Shown in pieces: positions 24,661-33,574 of a stretch of 64,000 bases of DNA (position 1 is the stretch's first letter; each line of letters begins with the position of its first letter). The notes under the pieces are model-generated. The model was not told the origin of the DNA. It was given only the letters and a program-made list of their open reading frames with translations, and made no database searches. This DNA comes from Clostridia bacterium (GTDB taxonomy: Bacteria > Bacillota > Clostridia > Christensenellales > UBA1242), in NCBI GenBank assembly GCA_017452445.1, contig JAFTMH010000003.1, positions 1 through 64,000 on the forward strand. Reading direction: 5' to 3'. The translations under genes were made by a program, and so were the position numbers.

Positions 24661-25335
24661 ATGAAAGCTGTATTTTTTGATTTTGACGGAACTTTGACAC
24701 ACAGAAGAGCAAATGTGTGGAAATCAATTTGGCAAATGTTTGATTATGACATAAGCGAAGGGTCGTATTATAGACAACTTTTTAATGACTTTTTGGCCAA
24801 TAGAATAACGCATCAACAATGGTGCGATCTCACTTGTGAGGCATTTAAAAATAAAGGCATGACGATTGATGTGCTAAATCAAATTGCTTCAAAAGTGGAG
24901 TTGTTGGCAGGTGCGAAAGAAACTTTTGAAACTCTCAAACAAAATGGATTTGATCTTTTTGTTGTCAGTGGAAACATTACTGATGTTATTGAAAAAGTGC
25001 TTGGTGAAAATGTTAAATATTTTTCTGCAATCAGAGCAAACGATATGTTTTTTGACGACGAAAATAAACTGACATTTATCAAAGGCACAAGTTATGACTT
25101 TGAAGGCAAAGCGAAATTTATTTTGGAATACAAAGAAAGCACAGGGTGCAAGGTGGACGATTTGTATTTTGTTGGAAATGGAGCAAATGACAAGTGGGCG
25201 CACTTGGCTGGTTGTCACACAATTTGCATCAACCCGGAAAATGCTGATGAAGATGACAAAAATAAGTGGCACGAAACTTTGTTTGAAGTTGATGACCTTA
25301 GACAAATTTTGCCGTTGCTTGGGATTGAAAAATAA
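24661..25335 (+). CDS. HAD-family phosphatase (SerB-like, subfamily IB)
   Basis: This 224-residue protein starts MKAVFFDFDGTLTHRRANVWKSIW with motif I; VVSGNITDVIEKVL is motif II, GTSYDFEGKAKFIL provides the motif III lysine, and VGNGANDKWAHLAG is motif IV. The order and the GNGANDxxAL-like pattern fit phosphoserine phosphatase-like enzymes, though the substrate is unproven. ATG 24661 is used because GGAGA lies seven bases upstream; ATG 24649 forms part of that site. Confidence 0.85.
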   Translation: MKAVFFDFDGTLTHRRANVWKSIWQMFDYDISEGSYYRQLFNDFLANRITHQQWCDLTCEAFKNKGMTIDVLNQIASKVELLAGAKETFETLKQNGFDLFVVSGNITDVIEKVLGENVKYFSAIRANDMFFDDENKLTFIKGTSYDFEGKAKFILEYKESTGCKVDDLYFVGNGANDKWAHLAGCHTICINPENADEDDKNKWHETLFEVDDLRQILPLLGIEK

Positions 25336-25338
25336 GAC

Positions 25339-25366
25339 AAAAACTGCGAAATTTTGCAGTTTTTTT
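25339..25366 (+). terminator. Rho-independent terminator
   Basis: AAAAACTGC pairs with GCAGTTTTT around GAAATTTT. Confidence 0.88.
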
Positions 25367-25473
25367 GTTGCAAATATGTTTGATTAGGGGTATTGCAAAA
25401 TTTGCGCGTTTGTGTTAAACTAATATTAAGTGTTTATAATTTATTATAAAATTTATGGTTTGGAGGTGTTTTT

Positions 25474-27084
25474 ATGAAAAATATTCCACAAGAAACAATG
25501 CAACTTCTTAAAAGTGTAAAAAGTCCAGATTTTTATGATATTTTGATTTCTGCACAACAACAAGACTTTTATTACACAAACACTCATGATACTCAAGTGG
25601 AAGATGTTGCTGGACTTGAAGAGTTTTGCGAAATGGTTTATTTTGATTGGAAAAACTTTTTGTTGTCAAGAAGAGGCGCTGTGCCAGAAGAAATGAAGTT
25701 GTCAATTGAAGCATTGAAAGATCCTAGATTTGCACCAACTGAATTGTTCGGTTCGGCACACCCATACTATGATTTTCTTTATCAATACAAAGATTTGTTG
25801 GGCACTTCTTACAGACCAGCTTCACTTCAATCAGATGAAACAATCATTTCTGCAGAAGGCGATTTGGAAAGTTTTATGCATGTTTATGGTTGGAGAACAA
25901 ATGGTCAAAAAAGAGATGCCGAAGATGTAAGACTTTATCTCAACTTGCAAGCAAAAAACATTCCACAATTTGCAACAGAGGCTTACAAAAAGTGCAAAGC
26001 AAGAAATTTGCCATTCTATTTCAAGTTTTCGCTTAGTGACAAAAGAAACGATCCATTCTTGTTTTACAGTTCGTTTGAACACATGGCAGAATATGTCGCA
26101 GTGATTGAAGAAATCAAAATGGAAAAACCATATTTGTTGGAAGGCACAGAAAAGATTGGTTCGCACTTGGGCAGCCTTTATGGATATATTGGCTTTGGCG
26201 AATCTCCTTCAAAAGAAGGCGAAAGTTATACAAGCGTAAGAAGAAGTGCGGTTTCAAATGTTTCTTCAACAATGTTTAGAACTTTGAAAAGAGCATTTCC
26301 AGAAAGAAAATTGAGAGAAGCGTTTACAATTGTTGGTTCGCCTATGACATTTGATCAAACTTGCGAATTTTTGATTAAGAAACATCTTTTGAAGTGTTAT
26401 CCACAACTCAAAAAACTCCCTGATTATGAATTGTTTATGAGAGATGCTGTTGCTATCGTGACAAACAGAATCAAAAATGCAATCATTATGGGTGGTTCGG
26501 TTAAAAACGGAGACATTCGCTTGACAAACAATATTTCACTAAATCTTCAACTTGACAAAGTGGATTGGATTGTAGAACTTGCAGCAATTTCTGGAAAAGC
26601 TTTCCAAAACAAGACACAGGTGAGAGCGTATGCAGCAAAACATTTTGCATATCAAAGTTCTTCACTTATGCCAACGCCAGAAGAAAAAATGCTTCACTCA
26701 GCAGTGCACAGAGCGTTGCTTGAAGGGGTTAAAGAAAAATTGGATATGGAAGAAGATCCAGACAAAATTGAAATTTATGAAAAGTTTTTGGACAGATTGG
26801 ATTGTGACTTTGAGATGATGTCAAGGACTGGCAAAGCGCTTATCATCATTGCAAGCACAAGATTTAGACAAAGCGGACAACTTTATTTGGAAGCAAAGGG
26901 ATCAAAAATTTCGTTTGCTGACAGAAAATTGCAAGTATATGAAGAATTTTTTGGCAGAGAAGAAATTTTGGGGCTGGTTGAAAAGGAATGCAAGGCAGCA
27001 AACATTTCGCCAGAACATTCAGCATTCAACAATGACACTGCAAAAGAACTTGCAGAAGAAAGAAAAACATTGGTTATCGTATAA
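25474..27084 (+). CDS. Unknown protein (536 aa), partner of the double-HEPN protein; part HopA1-like?
   Basis: I do not recognise this protein with confidence. It is soluble with no signal peptide. Residues about 145-270 (RLYLNLQAKNIPQFATEAYKKC, FYFKFSLSDKRNDPFLFYSS, GSHLGSLYGYIGFGESPSKEG) recall the HopA1-type fold, which ends in a glycine-rich segment before a Ser/Arg helix, but this is only an impression. The second half is mostly helical. It lies 30 bases before a gene with two HEPN motifs, and both appear to share a promoter (TATAAT near 25436) and a strong ribosome site, TTGGAGGTG. No terminator separates them. Confidence 0.65.
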   Translation: MKNIPQETMQLLKSVKSPDFYDILISAQQQDFYYTNTHDTQVEDVAGLEEFCEMVYFDWKNFLLSRRGAVPEEMKLSIEALKDPRFAPTELFGSAHPYYDFLYQYKDLLGTSYRPASLQSDETIISAEGDLESFMHVYGWRTNGQKRDAEDVRLYLNLQAKNIPQFATEAYKKCKARNLPFYFKFSLSDKRNDPFLFYSSFEHMAEYVAVIEEIKMEKPYLLEGTEKIGSHLGSLYGYIGFGESPSKEGESYTSVRRSAVSNVSSTMFRTLKRAFPERKLREAFTIVGSPMTFDQTCEFLIKKHLLKCYPQLKKLPDYELFMRDAVAIVTNRIKNAIIMGGSVKNGDIRLTNNISLNLQLDKVDWIVELAAISGKAFQNKTQVRAYAAKHFAYQSSSLMPTPEEKMLHSAVHRALLEGVKEKLDMEEDPDKIEIYEKFLDRLDCDFEMMSRTGKALIIIASTRFRQSGQLYLEAKGSKISFADRKLQVYEEFFGREEILGLVEKECKAANISPEHSAFNNDTAKELAEERKTLVIV

Positions 27085-27113
27085 AAACTTCACTTTCAAA
27101 GGAGGATATTGCA

Positions 27114-28400
27114 ATGCAATTTGAAATGGAAGAAATGGTTTATGCGCTCAACATGATCAGAAGTGCGATGACACTTTGGTGTGTTGACAAAAGCAAACCG
27201 TTTGGCGAATGTGTCAAAACAGTTTGCATTGGCATGGAAGATGACAGAAGAGTAAAAATGGCAATCGGCTATGCTTGGATGTTGCTTATGAAACAAAATT
27301 TGGTCTTGTCGAAAGATTATGTAAAAAACGCAAGATCAAACTATACATACACACAAGAATATCTTGATATGAAAAAAAGAATTTTGGGTGCCGAAGATGC
27401 AAACATTGAAGAATATCAATTTTTCAAAGTGCTTAGGGATTGTTTAGCACATGATGACTTGGCTTCGCCAGACAGAAAAACTTCTTATGGTTGGGAAAAC
27501 GGAGTTGTTTATTGTGGGTTCAAAGCCGAATTTGCTTGCAGAGATGGAAGCAAAAAAACTTTGGATCTCAAGATTTCAACAGAAGATATTTATGGTTTGG
27601 TGTGTGAAAGATATTTGGGGATCAACAATTTGCCAGATGTAGTCAACGAATATGAAATTGACGAAAGAGGCATTGAATTGGCAATGTGTTTTGGAAGACT
27701 TGATTTTTCAAAACTTGACTCTTATTTTGAGATTAAAAACGAACCAGGAAACCTTGACCCTTACCAAATTGATGCAATCAAAAACTATTTGTGTCAAGGT
27801 CAATTTTTGCAATCTTCTATGGGAAGAATCCCTAGATGTGCGCTTGATGCTTTTGCATTGAATGCACCACACAGAAACAACATTCAAAACAACCTTGACA
27901 TGTCAGATATGTTGGTGCGTATGATTGGCACGGTTTACAACGATCTTGGTGTTTCGTGTGCACAATATGAAAGTGACATTTATCACATGGAAGATGTGCC
28001 AAAAGAATATAAAATAAGGATCTTGTCATTTTTTGCAGATCCACGATTGGTTGATTATGCAGTGGGTTCGGCATTGATTTTCAACGAACTTACAAACATT
28101 GATATCACACAAGGTCACCCAGAACTTATGGAAAACATTCAGGGGGTAGATGCGAGGGTGTTGAGAAATGCTCTCACCCATGGTCTGTATTATTACAGCC
28201 ATGGCACAGATTTGCAATTGCATGCAGAAAGAGGCTCCAAAAGAGTTGCTGAGCATGTTGCTTCTGTAAACTTCTATGACCTTTGTGACAACATTCAAAA
28301 CATTGTGCTTGGCAAAGAAGAAAAACAAAACATGCCACACAAAACTTTGCAACAACTTTATGAAGAAGTTGACGGCAAAAAAGGAAACGGAAAAGAATAG
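27114..28400 (+). CDS. Protein with two HEPN-type RX4H motifs, candidate RNase
   Basis: This 428-residue, mostly helical protein carries two canonical HEPN signatures: R108-DCLA-H113 in VLRDCLAHDDL, and R351-NALT-H356 in VLRNALTHGLYYY. In HEPN RNases the Arg and His of such motifs form the active site, often across a dimer; Cas13 has two such sites in one chain, but this protein is much shorter and otherwise unlike it. The motifs lie about 243 residues apart, as expected from two successive HEPN domains. The gene has a strong ribosome site (AAAGGAGGA) and sits 30 bases after the 536-residue gene. No CRISPR is near. Function (RNase toxin, defence, RNA metabolism) is unproven. Confidence 0.65.
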   Translation: MQFEMEEMVYALNMIRSAMTLWCVDKSKPFGECVKTVCIGMEDDRRVKMAIGYAWMLLMKQNLVLSKDYVKNARSNYTYTQEYLDMKKRILGAEDANIEEYQFFKVLRDCLAHDDLASPDRKTSYGWENGVVYCGFKAEFACRDGSKKTLDLKISTEDIYGLVCERYLGINNLPDVVNEYEIDERGIELAMCFGRLDFSKLDSYFEIKNEPGNLDPYQIDAIKNYLCQGQFLQSSMGRIPRCALDAFALNAPHRNNIQNNLDMSDMLVRMIGTVYNDLGVSCAQYESDIYHMEDVPKEYKIRILSFFADPRLVDYAVGSALIFNELTNIDITQGHPELMENIQGVDARVLRNALTHGLYYYSHGTDLQLHAERGSKRVAEHVASVNFYDLCDNIQNIVLGKEEKQNMPHKTLQQLYEEVDGKKGNGKE

Positions 28401-28412
28401 TTTGGAGAGAAA

Positions 28413-28679
28413 ATGATACATTCGTGCGCTGGAGGAATTGTTGCAGACAACAAAAAAATGGATTTTGCCAAAGTTGAAGTTTTGGCTGATGGAAAAGTGT
28501 GTTGGTATGTGACAAATATTCCACTTTTGAAAGAAGGAGATTTTGTAAGTGTGCCTTATGGCGCGCTTGACACTCCAACAAAAGCAAAAGTGATCAGAGT
28601 GGACAAGAATGTTTCAAATCAAGTTGCTCCAATTTCAGTTTCCAAAGCAAAAGAAATTTATGGCATTTGGAGTGAGTGA
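28413..28679 (+). CDS. Small unknown protein (88 aa), beta-rich
   Basis: This 88-residue protein (ribosome site TTGGAGAG) starts 13 bases after the HEPN gene. It looks like a small beta barrel: FAKVEVLADGKVCWYVTN, LLKEGDFVSVPYGALDTPTKAKVIRV. The phrase EGDFVSVPYG resembles the N-terminal fold of PriA, where GxxVxVPFG recurs, but the protein is far too short to be PriA. Its stop codon overlaps the galE start by one base (TGATG), so it may belong with galE rather than with HEPN. Confidence 0.65.
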   Translation: MIHSCAGGIVADNKKMDFAKVEVLADGKVCWYVTNIPLLKEGDFVSVPYGALDTPTKAKVIRVDKNVSNQVAPISVSKAKEIYGIWSE

Positions 28680-29683
28680 TGAAAGAATGGATTTTGGTTA
28701 CCGGTGGGGCTGGCTATATTGGGACAAATGTCGTAAACTTGCTTGCAAGAGCCGGCGAAAATGTGATTGTTGTTGACAACTTTTCAAACTGTGTGAGATC
28801 TCATATCGATACAGTTTGCAAATTGCATAAGGGCAGAGTTGTTGTCAAAGCAGTTGACCTTCTTGATGATTATGAAATGAAAAAGATTTTTGAAAAATTT
28901 CACATTAAAACAGTTGTTCATCTTGCAGGCAAAAAATATGTAAGTGAAAGCGAAACAAAAAGAGATGCATATTACAAAAACAACATTTTGGCTACAGACA
29001 AATTGTTGAGTTTGATTTCAAATTATGGAGTTGGAAATTTGGTGTTTTCTTCTTCAATCACAGTTTATGGAAATGCAAAAACTGTGCCGGTTGACGAATC
29101 TGCACCATTTCAGCCAATTTCGTATTATGCCGAAACAAAAGTTGAAGGCGAAAAAATGATCAAAAGCTGGACAAATCACACAAAGGGTGCGGGGGCTGGA
29201 ATTTTGAGATTGGCAAACCCTGTTGGCGCTGGACCATTTATGCTTGGTGATGAAAATTTGTCTGGCATGAAAGCAGTTGTGCCTTATTTGGTGGACTGTG
29301 TGCTTGACGGAAAATCTATCACAATCAATGGAAATACACATGCGACAAAAGATGGCACTGCAATAAGAGATTATGTGCATGTTGAGGACATTGCTGCATC
29401 TTTTGTTGCGGCTTGCGTGTTGGATAAAAACGGAATGGAAGTTTTCAACATTGGCAGAGGTGGCGAAGGTTATTCAGTTTTGGACCTTGTCAAAACAATT
29501 GAAGATGTCATAGGCACACCACTTACCGTCGAGTTTGGTCCAAGAAGAGATGGAGATGTTTCTGTTTTTGTGGCAAACAACAAAAAGATGATAAAAGGTT
29601 TGCAGGTTACTCCAACAAAAGATTTGACAGAAATGGTAAAAAGTCAATACGAATTTTCAAAAAACTTGAGACAAGAAAAGTAG
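28679..29683 (+). CDS. galE: UDP-glucose 4-epimerase-like NAD-dependent epimerase
   Basis: This 334-residue short-chain epimerase begins with WILVTGGAGYIGTNVVNLL, the NAD-binding GxxGxxG fold. SSSITVYGNAKTVPVDE and YYAETK supply the catalytic Ser/Thr and the YxxxK pair. IRDYVHVEDIA and FNIGRGGEGYSVLD are late GalE markers. It likely interconverts UDP-glucose and UDP-galactose for sugar use or envelope polymers. ATG 28679 is the start (GTG 28676 is next to it); translation is coupled to the small gene before. Confidence 0.85.
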   Translation: MKEWILVTGGAGYIGTNVVNLLARAGENVIVVDNFSNCVRSHIDTVCKLHKGRVVVKAVDLLDDYEMKKIFEKFHIKTVVHLAGKKYVSESETKRDAYYKNNILATDKLLSLISNYGVGNLVFSSSITVYGNAKTVPVDESAPFQPISYYAETKVEGEKMIKSWTNHTKGAGAGILRLANPVGAGPFMLGDENLSGMKAVVPYLVDCVLDGKSITINGNTHATKDGTAIRDYVHVEDIAASFVAACVLDKNGMEVFNIGRGGEGYSVLDLVKTIEDVIGTPLTVEFGPRRDGDVSVFVANNKKMIKGLQVTPTKDLTEMVKSQYEFSKNLRQEK

Positions 29684-29700
29684 CAGTTGCTACTTTTTTT
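29676..29700 (+). terminator. Rho-independent terminator after galE
   Basis: AAAAGTAGCA pairs with TGCTACTTTT; it overlaps the galE stop codon. Confidence 0.85.
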
Positions 29701-29742
29701 CTTGCAAAACGGGGTTGTTTGTGATATTCTTAGATTGAATTT

Positions 29743-31866
29743 ATGGACAAAAAACGACACAAAATTTTTAATGCTCGACCAGTCTTTTATGGATTTTTGG
29801 CTTTGATGTTGGCATTGTGCACATCAAGGTATGTTTTTTGTGGAAATTTTAAGTATATTATCCTTGATTTAGTCGCAATTTTAGCATTTGTGACTTATTG
29901 CATATTTTTCAAAAGATATAAAATTTTGGTAATCGTTTTGTCAGTTTTTGTGTTTGGGCTTGGCTGGTATTTTGTTGGTCAAGCGACATTCAAACCAAAT
30001 CAATATGATCAGATTTGTCAGGTTTCGGCAAGAGTTTCTGATGATATAGAAATTGGCGAATACAACCAAGTTGTGATTTTGAAAGATGTGACCATCAATG
30101 GCAAGAAAGAAAGCAATCTGCAACTTACAATTTCAAATACATATGAAAACCAACTTGAAGCAGGCGATTTGATTTGTTTTGAAAGTTATATTGAGTCGGC
30201 ACGACTTTTCGAACTTGAAAATTTCAACAATTCGTTTCACCGTAAAAAGGTGCTTTATGTTGCAAAGGTTAAGTTTGATGATGTGACAATCGTTGGCAGC
30301 AAGTTGACTGTTGATGAAAAAGTCAGATTGAAAGTCAAAGAAGTATTGTTTGAAAATATGGGCGAAGAAAACGGCGCAGTGGCTTATGCAGTTTTGTTTG
30401 GCGACAAAAGCAATGTTTCAAGCGATGTGATAAGTGCTTATAAAAACGCTGGAATAATCCACCTGTTGACTGTGTCTGGTTTGCATGTGAGTTTTTTGAT
30501 TGCACTGCTTGGTTTTGTTTTGAAAAAACTTAAAACAAAAGGTTGGCTCAACTTTTTGATATGTTTGACATTTTTGTTGTTGTATGCATGGTTTTGTGGA
30601 TTTTCGCCATCTGTCATTAGAGCAGGTATAATGGGGTTGGTGCTTCTTGCAAGCACACTTACGGGCAAGTGTTATGACAACTTGACATCTGTTGGCTTTG
30701 CAGGCAGCTTGATTTTGCTTTGTTCGCCACTGACAGCACTTGATGTTGGTTTTCAAATGAGCATTTTTTGTGTTGTTTCAATTTTTGTGCTCGCACCTGT
30801 TTTGGGCAACATTTTTAGAAAAGTTTTTCCAAAAGCAATTGCAGTTTCGATGGCTGTTTCTATTTCGGCCACAGTTGGCATTTTGCCATTTTCTGCAAAG
30901 ATTTTTTCTACGCTAAATTTGCTTTCAGTTTTTGCAAATTTGATTGTTGTGCCTCTCTTTTCAGTTGTTTATCCACTGCTTTTTGTTTTTGCATTTGTTG
31001 TGGCTGTGTTGCCATTTATGGGGTTTTTGCTGAAAATTTGCAATTTTTCATTTGATTTTATAGAAATGATTTCAAACTTCTTTGCACAAACAAGTTTGAA
31101 GTTTAATCTTAAACCATTAAGCATTTTTGCCTCAGCATTGTTTATGTTGGGATTGTTTTTGGTTGGCAAATTTTTTATGACAAGCAGAAAAACCAAAATT
31201 TTGTGTTGCACTGTTGTCTTTGTGCCAGCTTTTGTTTTGATGGGCTTTGGAGACAATTGGATTTCGGCAAAATCTAGCATAGCCTGTGCATATCAATATG
31301 GAAATTCTGTTGTTTTGATTACCAACAAAGCAAAAGAAAGTGTTATAATAGATATGGCAGGAGAAACTTTTGTCAATCGGTTTGCTTATTCGGTAGGTGT
31401 TGAGAAAGTTTCGACAATGTTTCTTGTGCAAAATGATGATTTGTTTTACGACCAACAGTGGCAATCGTTTGGAGTTGAAAATGTTGTCAGGTGCGATAAA
31501 ACACAAGGATTTGATGAAGAAGTGCTGGTGCAGAAAAATCAAATTTCGAGAGTTGGCAACTTTGTTTTTGAGTATGTTGAAATAGGGCAAGAACTTGTTG
31601 GATTGAAACTGCAATTTGATCAAACGAAAATGTTTGTGTTTGCAAAAGACAAAGGGGTAAAAAGTGAAATCGCACAGGCTGTTGCACAAGAAGATTATGA
31701 TGTTGTGATAATAGGCAAAAATCAGCAAATTTCACAATATTTTGACAAAAAATGCAATATATTTGGATTTTACAATGAAGAAAATGTAGATTTTAGTTTT
31801 GCAGAACATGGAAATGTTTGTTGCAAGATTTCAAATGAAAAAATCACTAGGAGGTGTTTGGATTGA
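29743..31866 (+). CDS. comEC: ComEC/Rec2-family DNA uptake channel with degenerate nuclease domain
   Basis: This 707-residue protein has an N-terminal two- to three-span part and OB-like region (about residues 1-190), then a competence core: NVSSDVISAYKNAGIIHLLTVSGLHVSF with the SGLH motif and about eight spans. The last 200 residues correspond to the metallo-beta-lactamase-like domain, but the HxHxDH-type metal site is absent: at the expected place the sequence is FLVQNDDLFYDQQW. The channel in naturally competent bacteria carries single-stranded DNA across the membrane. The order comEC-holA is the usual one in Firmicutes. Its -10 (TGA-TATTCT) is 12 bases before the ATG, so the leader is short. 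Confidence 0.88.
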   Translation: MDKKRHKIFNARPVFYGFLALMLALCTSRYVFCGNFKYIILDLVAILAFVTYCIFFKRYKILVIVLSVFVFGLGWYFVGQATFKPNQYDQICQVSARVSDDIEIGEYNQVVILKDVTINGKKESNLQLTISNTYENQLEAGDLICFESYIESARLFELENFNNSFHRKKVLYVAKVKFDDVTIVGSKLTVDEKVRLKVKEVLFENMGEENGAVAYAVLFGDKSNVSSDVISAYKNAGIIHLLTVSGLHVSFLIALLGFVLKKLKTKGWLNFLICLTFLLLYAWFCGFSPSVIRAGIMGLVLLASTLTGKCYDNLTSVGFAGSLILLCSPLTALDVGFQMSIFCVVSIFVLAPVLGNIFRKVFPKAIAVSMAVSISATVGILPFSAKIFSTLNLLSVFANLIVVPLFSVVYPLLFVFAFVVAVLPFMGFLLKICNFSFDFIEMISNFFAQTSLKFNLKPLSIFASALFMLGLFLVGKFFMTSRKTKILCCTVVFVPAFVLMGFGDNWISAKSSIACAYQYGNSVVLITNKAKESVIIDMAGETFVNRFAYSVGVEKVSTMFLVQNDDLFYDQQWQSFGVENVVRCDKTQGFDEEVLVQKNQISRVGNFVFEYVEIGQELVGLKLQFDQTKMFVFAKDKGVKSEIAQAVAQEDYDVVIIGKNQQISQYFDKKCNIFGFYNEENVDFSFAEHGNVCCKISNEKITRRCLD

Positions 31867-32795
31867 AAACATTAAAAGCAAAACTGCAAAAAAAGGTTGA
31901 TGCTTGTTATTTGATTCAAGGTGAAGATGTTTTGTTGTATGACAAAGCATTGCAAATGATCAAGCAAGCGTGCAAACTCGAACTTGAAGAATTCAACTTT
32001 CTTGTTTTTGACGAAGATTCGTTTAACGGAGATGCTGTGATTGACAGTTGCGAAACTTTGCCTATGGGCAGTGACAAAAAGGTTGTTTTGTTGAAAAATG
32101 TAACAAAACTTGATGCCAAATTTAAGGAAAAGCTTAAAGCGTATCTTAAAAGTCCAGTTGAAAGCACTTGTTTAGTTATTTTTGATTTTTTCAACAAATT
32201 TGACTTTATTATCAGTGAAAAGGTTTCGGCAAAACGACTTGATGACAAGAGTTTGAAACTTCTTATCGAAAGCGAACTTGCAGAACATGACAAAACAATC
32301 AGAGAAGATGCTGTGCAACAATTGATTGAATCGTGTTGCAACTATTACTCTTTGATCAAAAATGAAGTGGCAAAACTTTCAGCCTGTGTTGACGAAGTGA
32401 TCACAACAAAAACTATTGAAGAGTTTGTGTGTAAAGAAACAGAATTTGCAGTATACGAACTTACAGATGCTTTGTCTAGAAAAAACGCAGAAAAAGCCGT
32501 TTCTTTGTTGAATTTAATGGAAAAAGATACAAAAACTTTTGCACTTGTGCTCAACCACTTTAGAAGATTGTTTTTTGTGGCCGTTTCGGATATGCCAGAC
32601 AAAGAATTAAGTGAAATTTTAGGGGTTAAAGAATTTGCAGTTGTAAAAGCAAGAGAACTTTCTAAAAACTTTTCGAAATTGCAACTTAAAAACATTTATG
32701 AAATGCTCAATGATGTGGATTTTTATATCAAAAATGGACAAATGCAGATTGAAAACGCATTATATTATTTGATTTTTGGAATTCTTTATTGTTAA
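31863..32795 (+). CDS. holA: DNA polymerase III subunit delta
   Basis: This 310-residue clamp-loader subunit has ACYLIQGEDVLLYDKALQMIKQAC, with a P-loop-like first region that does not bind ATP, then LLKNVTKLD and a late KSSN-like region VLNHFRRLFFVAV. It opens the beta clamp. The start is TTG 31863, eight bases after AGGAGG (31849-31854); it overlaps the comEC stop by four bases. An in-frame GTG at 31854 overlaps the ribosome site and is less likely. Confidence 0.88.
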   Translation: MKTLKAKLQKKVDACYLIQGEDVLLYDKALQMIKQACKLELEEFNFLVFDEDSFNGDAVIDSCETLPMGSDKKVVLLKNVTKLDAKFKEKLKAYLKSPVESTCLVIFDFFNKFDFIISEKVSAKRLDDKSLKLLIESELAEHDKTIREDAVQQLIESCCNYYSLIKNEVAKLSACVDEVITTKTIEEFVCKETEFAVYELTDALSRKNAEKAVSLLNLMEKDTKTFALVLNHFRRLFFVAVSDMPDKELSEILGVKEFAVVKARELSKNFSKLQLKNIYEMLNDVDFYIKNGQMQIENALYYLIFGILYC

Positions 32796-32820
32796 TATAA
32801 TTATATAAAGGGGAACGACT

Positions 32821-33417
32821 ATGAACGCAGAAGAAATAAAACAAGAGTTTTTGGAAATTTTTTATGACAATATAGAAAGAGATGGCAGTGAAGAATTGCT
32901 CAATTATCTTGAAAAAACTGATTTTTTTACAGCGCCAGCATCATCAAGATTTCACTCAAACTTTGAGGGTGGGCTTTGTTTTCACAGCATTTGTGCTTAC
33001 AAAAGATTTTTGAGTTTGGTGCAAAGCGAATTTGGCGACAATTGGCAAGAGACAATTTCGGCAGAAAGCGTGGCAATTATTGCACTTTTGCACGATATTT
33101 GCAAAACAAACTATTACACAACTGAGATGAGAAATGTTAAGGTTGACGGTCAATGGGTTCAAAGACCATATTACAAAGTTGAAGACAGTTTGCCATACGG
33201 TCATGGAGAAAAGTCGGTTTATATGCTTTCTGGCTTTATGAAACTTTCAAGAGAAGAAGCAATGGCAATCAATTGGCATATGGGTGCTTTCGATGACAGG
33301 GCAAAAAACAATGCTATGATTTTGAAAAATGTGTTTTTGAAGCATAAAATCGCATTTTTGTTCCATTTGGCCGATTATATGACCACTTATTTAGATGAAG
33401 AAACTATTGAAAACTAA
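32821..33417 (+). CDS. HD-domain hydrolase
   Basis: The 198-residue protein has FEGGLCFHSICAYKRF (His ligand) and VAIIALLHDICKTNYY, the HD motif at about residues 90-91, then LPYGHGEKSVYML and INWHMGAFDD. This fits metal-dependent phosphohydrolases of the HD superfamily, which act on nucleotides or cyclic nucleotides. It follows holA with a ribosome site AAAGGGGAACG and is probably co-transcribed with it. Confidence 0.82.
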   Translation: MNAEEIKQEFLEIFYDNIERDGSEELLNYLEKTDFFTAPASSRFHSNFEGGLCFHSICAYKRFLSLVQSEFGDNWQETISAESVAIIALLHDICKTNYYTTEMRNVKVDGQWVQRPYYKVEDSLPYGHGEKSVYMLSGFMKLSREEAMAINWHMGAFDDRAKNNAMILKNVFLKHKIAFLFHLADYMTTYLDEETIEN

Positions 33418-33439
33418 CTTTTGACAACTTTGAAACTAA

Positions 33440-33474
33440 AAATGTCGATTTTGATGTCGACATTTCTTTTTTTT
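33440..33474 (+). terminator. Rho-independent terminator
   Basis: AAATGTCGA pairs with TCGACATTT around TTTTGATG and precedes a T-run. Confidence 0.85.
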
Positions 33475-33519
33475 ATGCACAAAAATCGCCATTTTTTGTA
33501 TTTTTTTAACTTGGGGGTA

Positions 33520-33548
33520 TTGACAGTTTAGGGGGTTTAAGGTATAAT
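33520..33548 (+). promoter_or_regulatory. Strong consensus promoter of the 715-residue membrane protein
   Basis: TTGACA (33520-33525), 17 bases, TATAAT (33543-33548): a full match to the sigma-A consensus, suggesting high expression. Confidence 0.88.
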
Positions 33549-33574
33549 ATTGTCATCAAACGGAGGTGTTTTAG

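Noticed and set aside
27114..28400. Cas13-type effector
   Set aside because: The two HEPN motifs recall it, but the protein is less than half the size of Cas13, and no CRISPR array or Cas gene is in the window.
30900..31866. Active metallo-beta-lactamase nuclease in ComEC
   Set aside because: The metal-binding histidines are not present in the C-terminal part.
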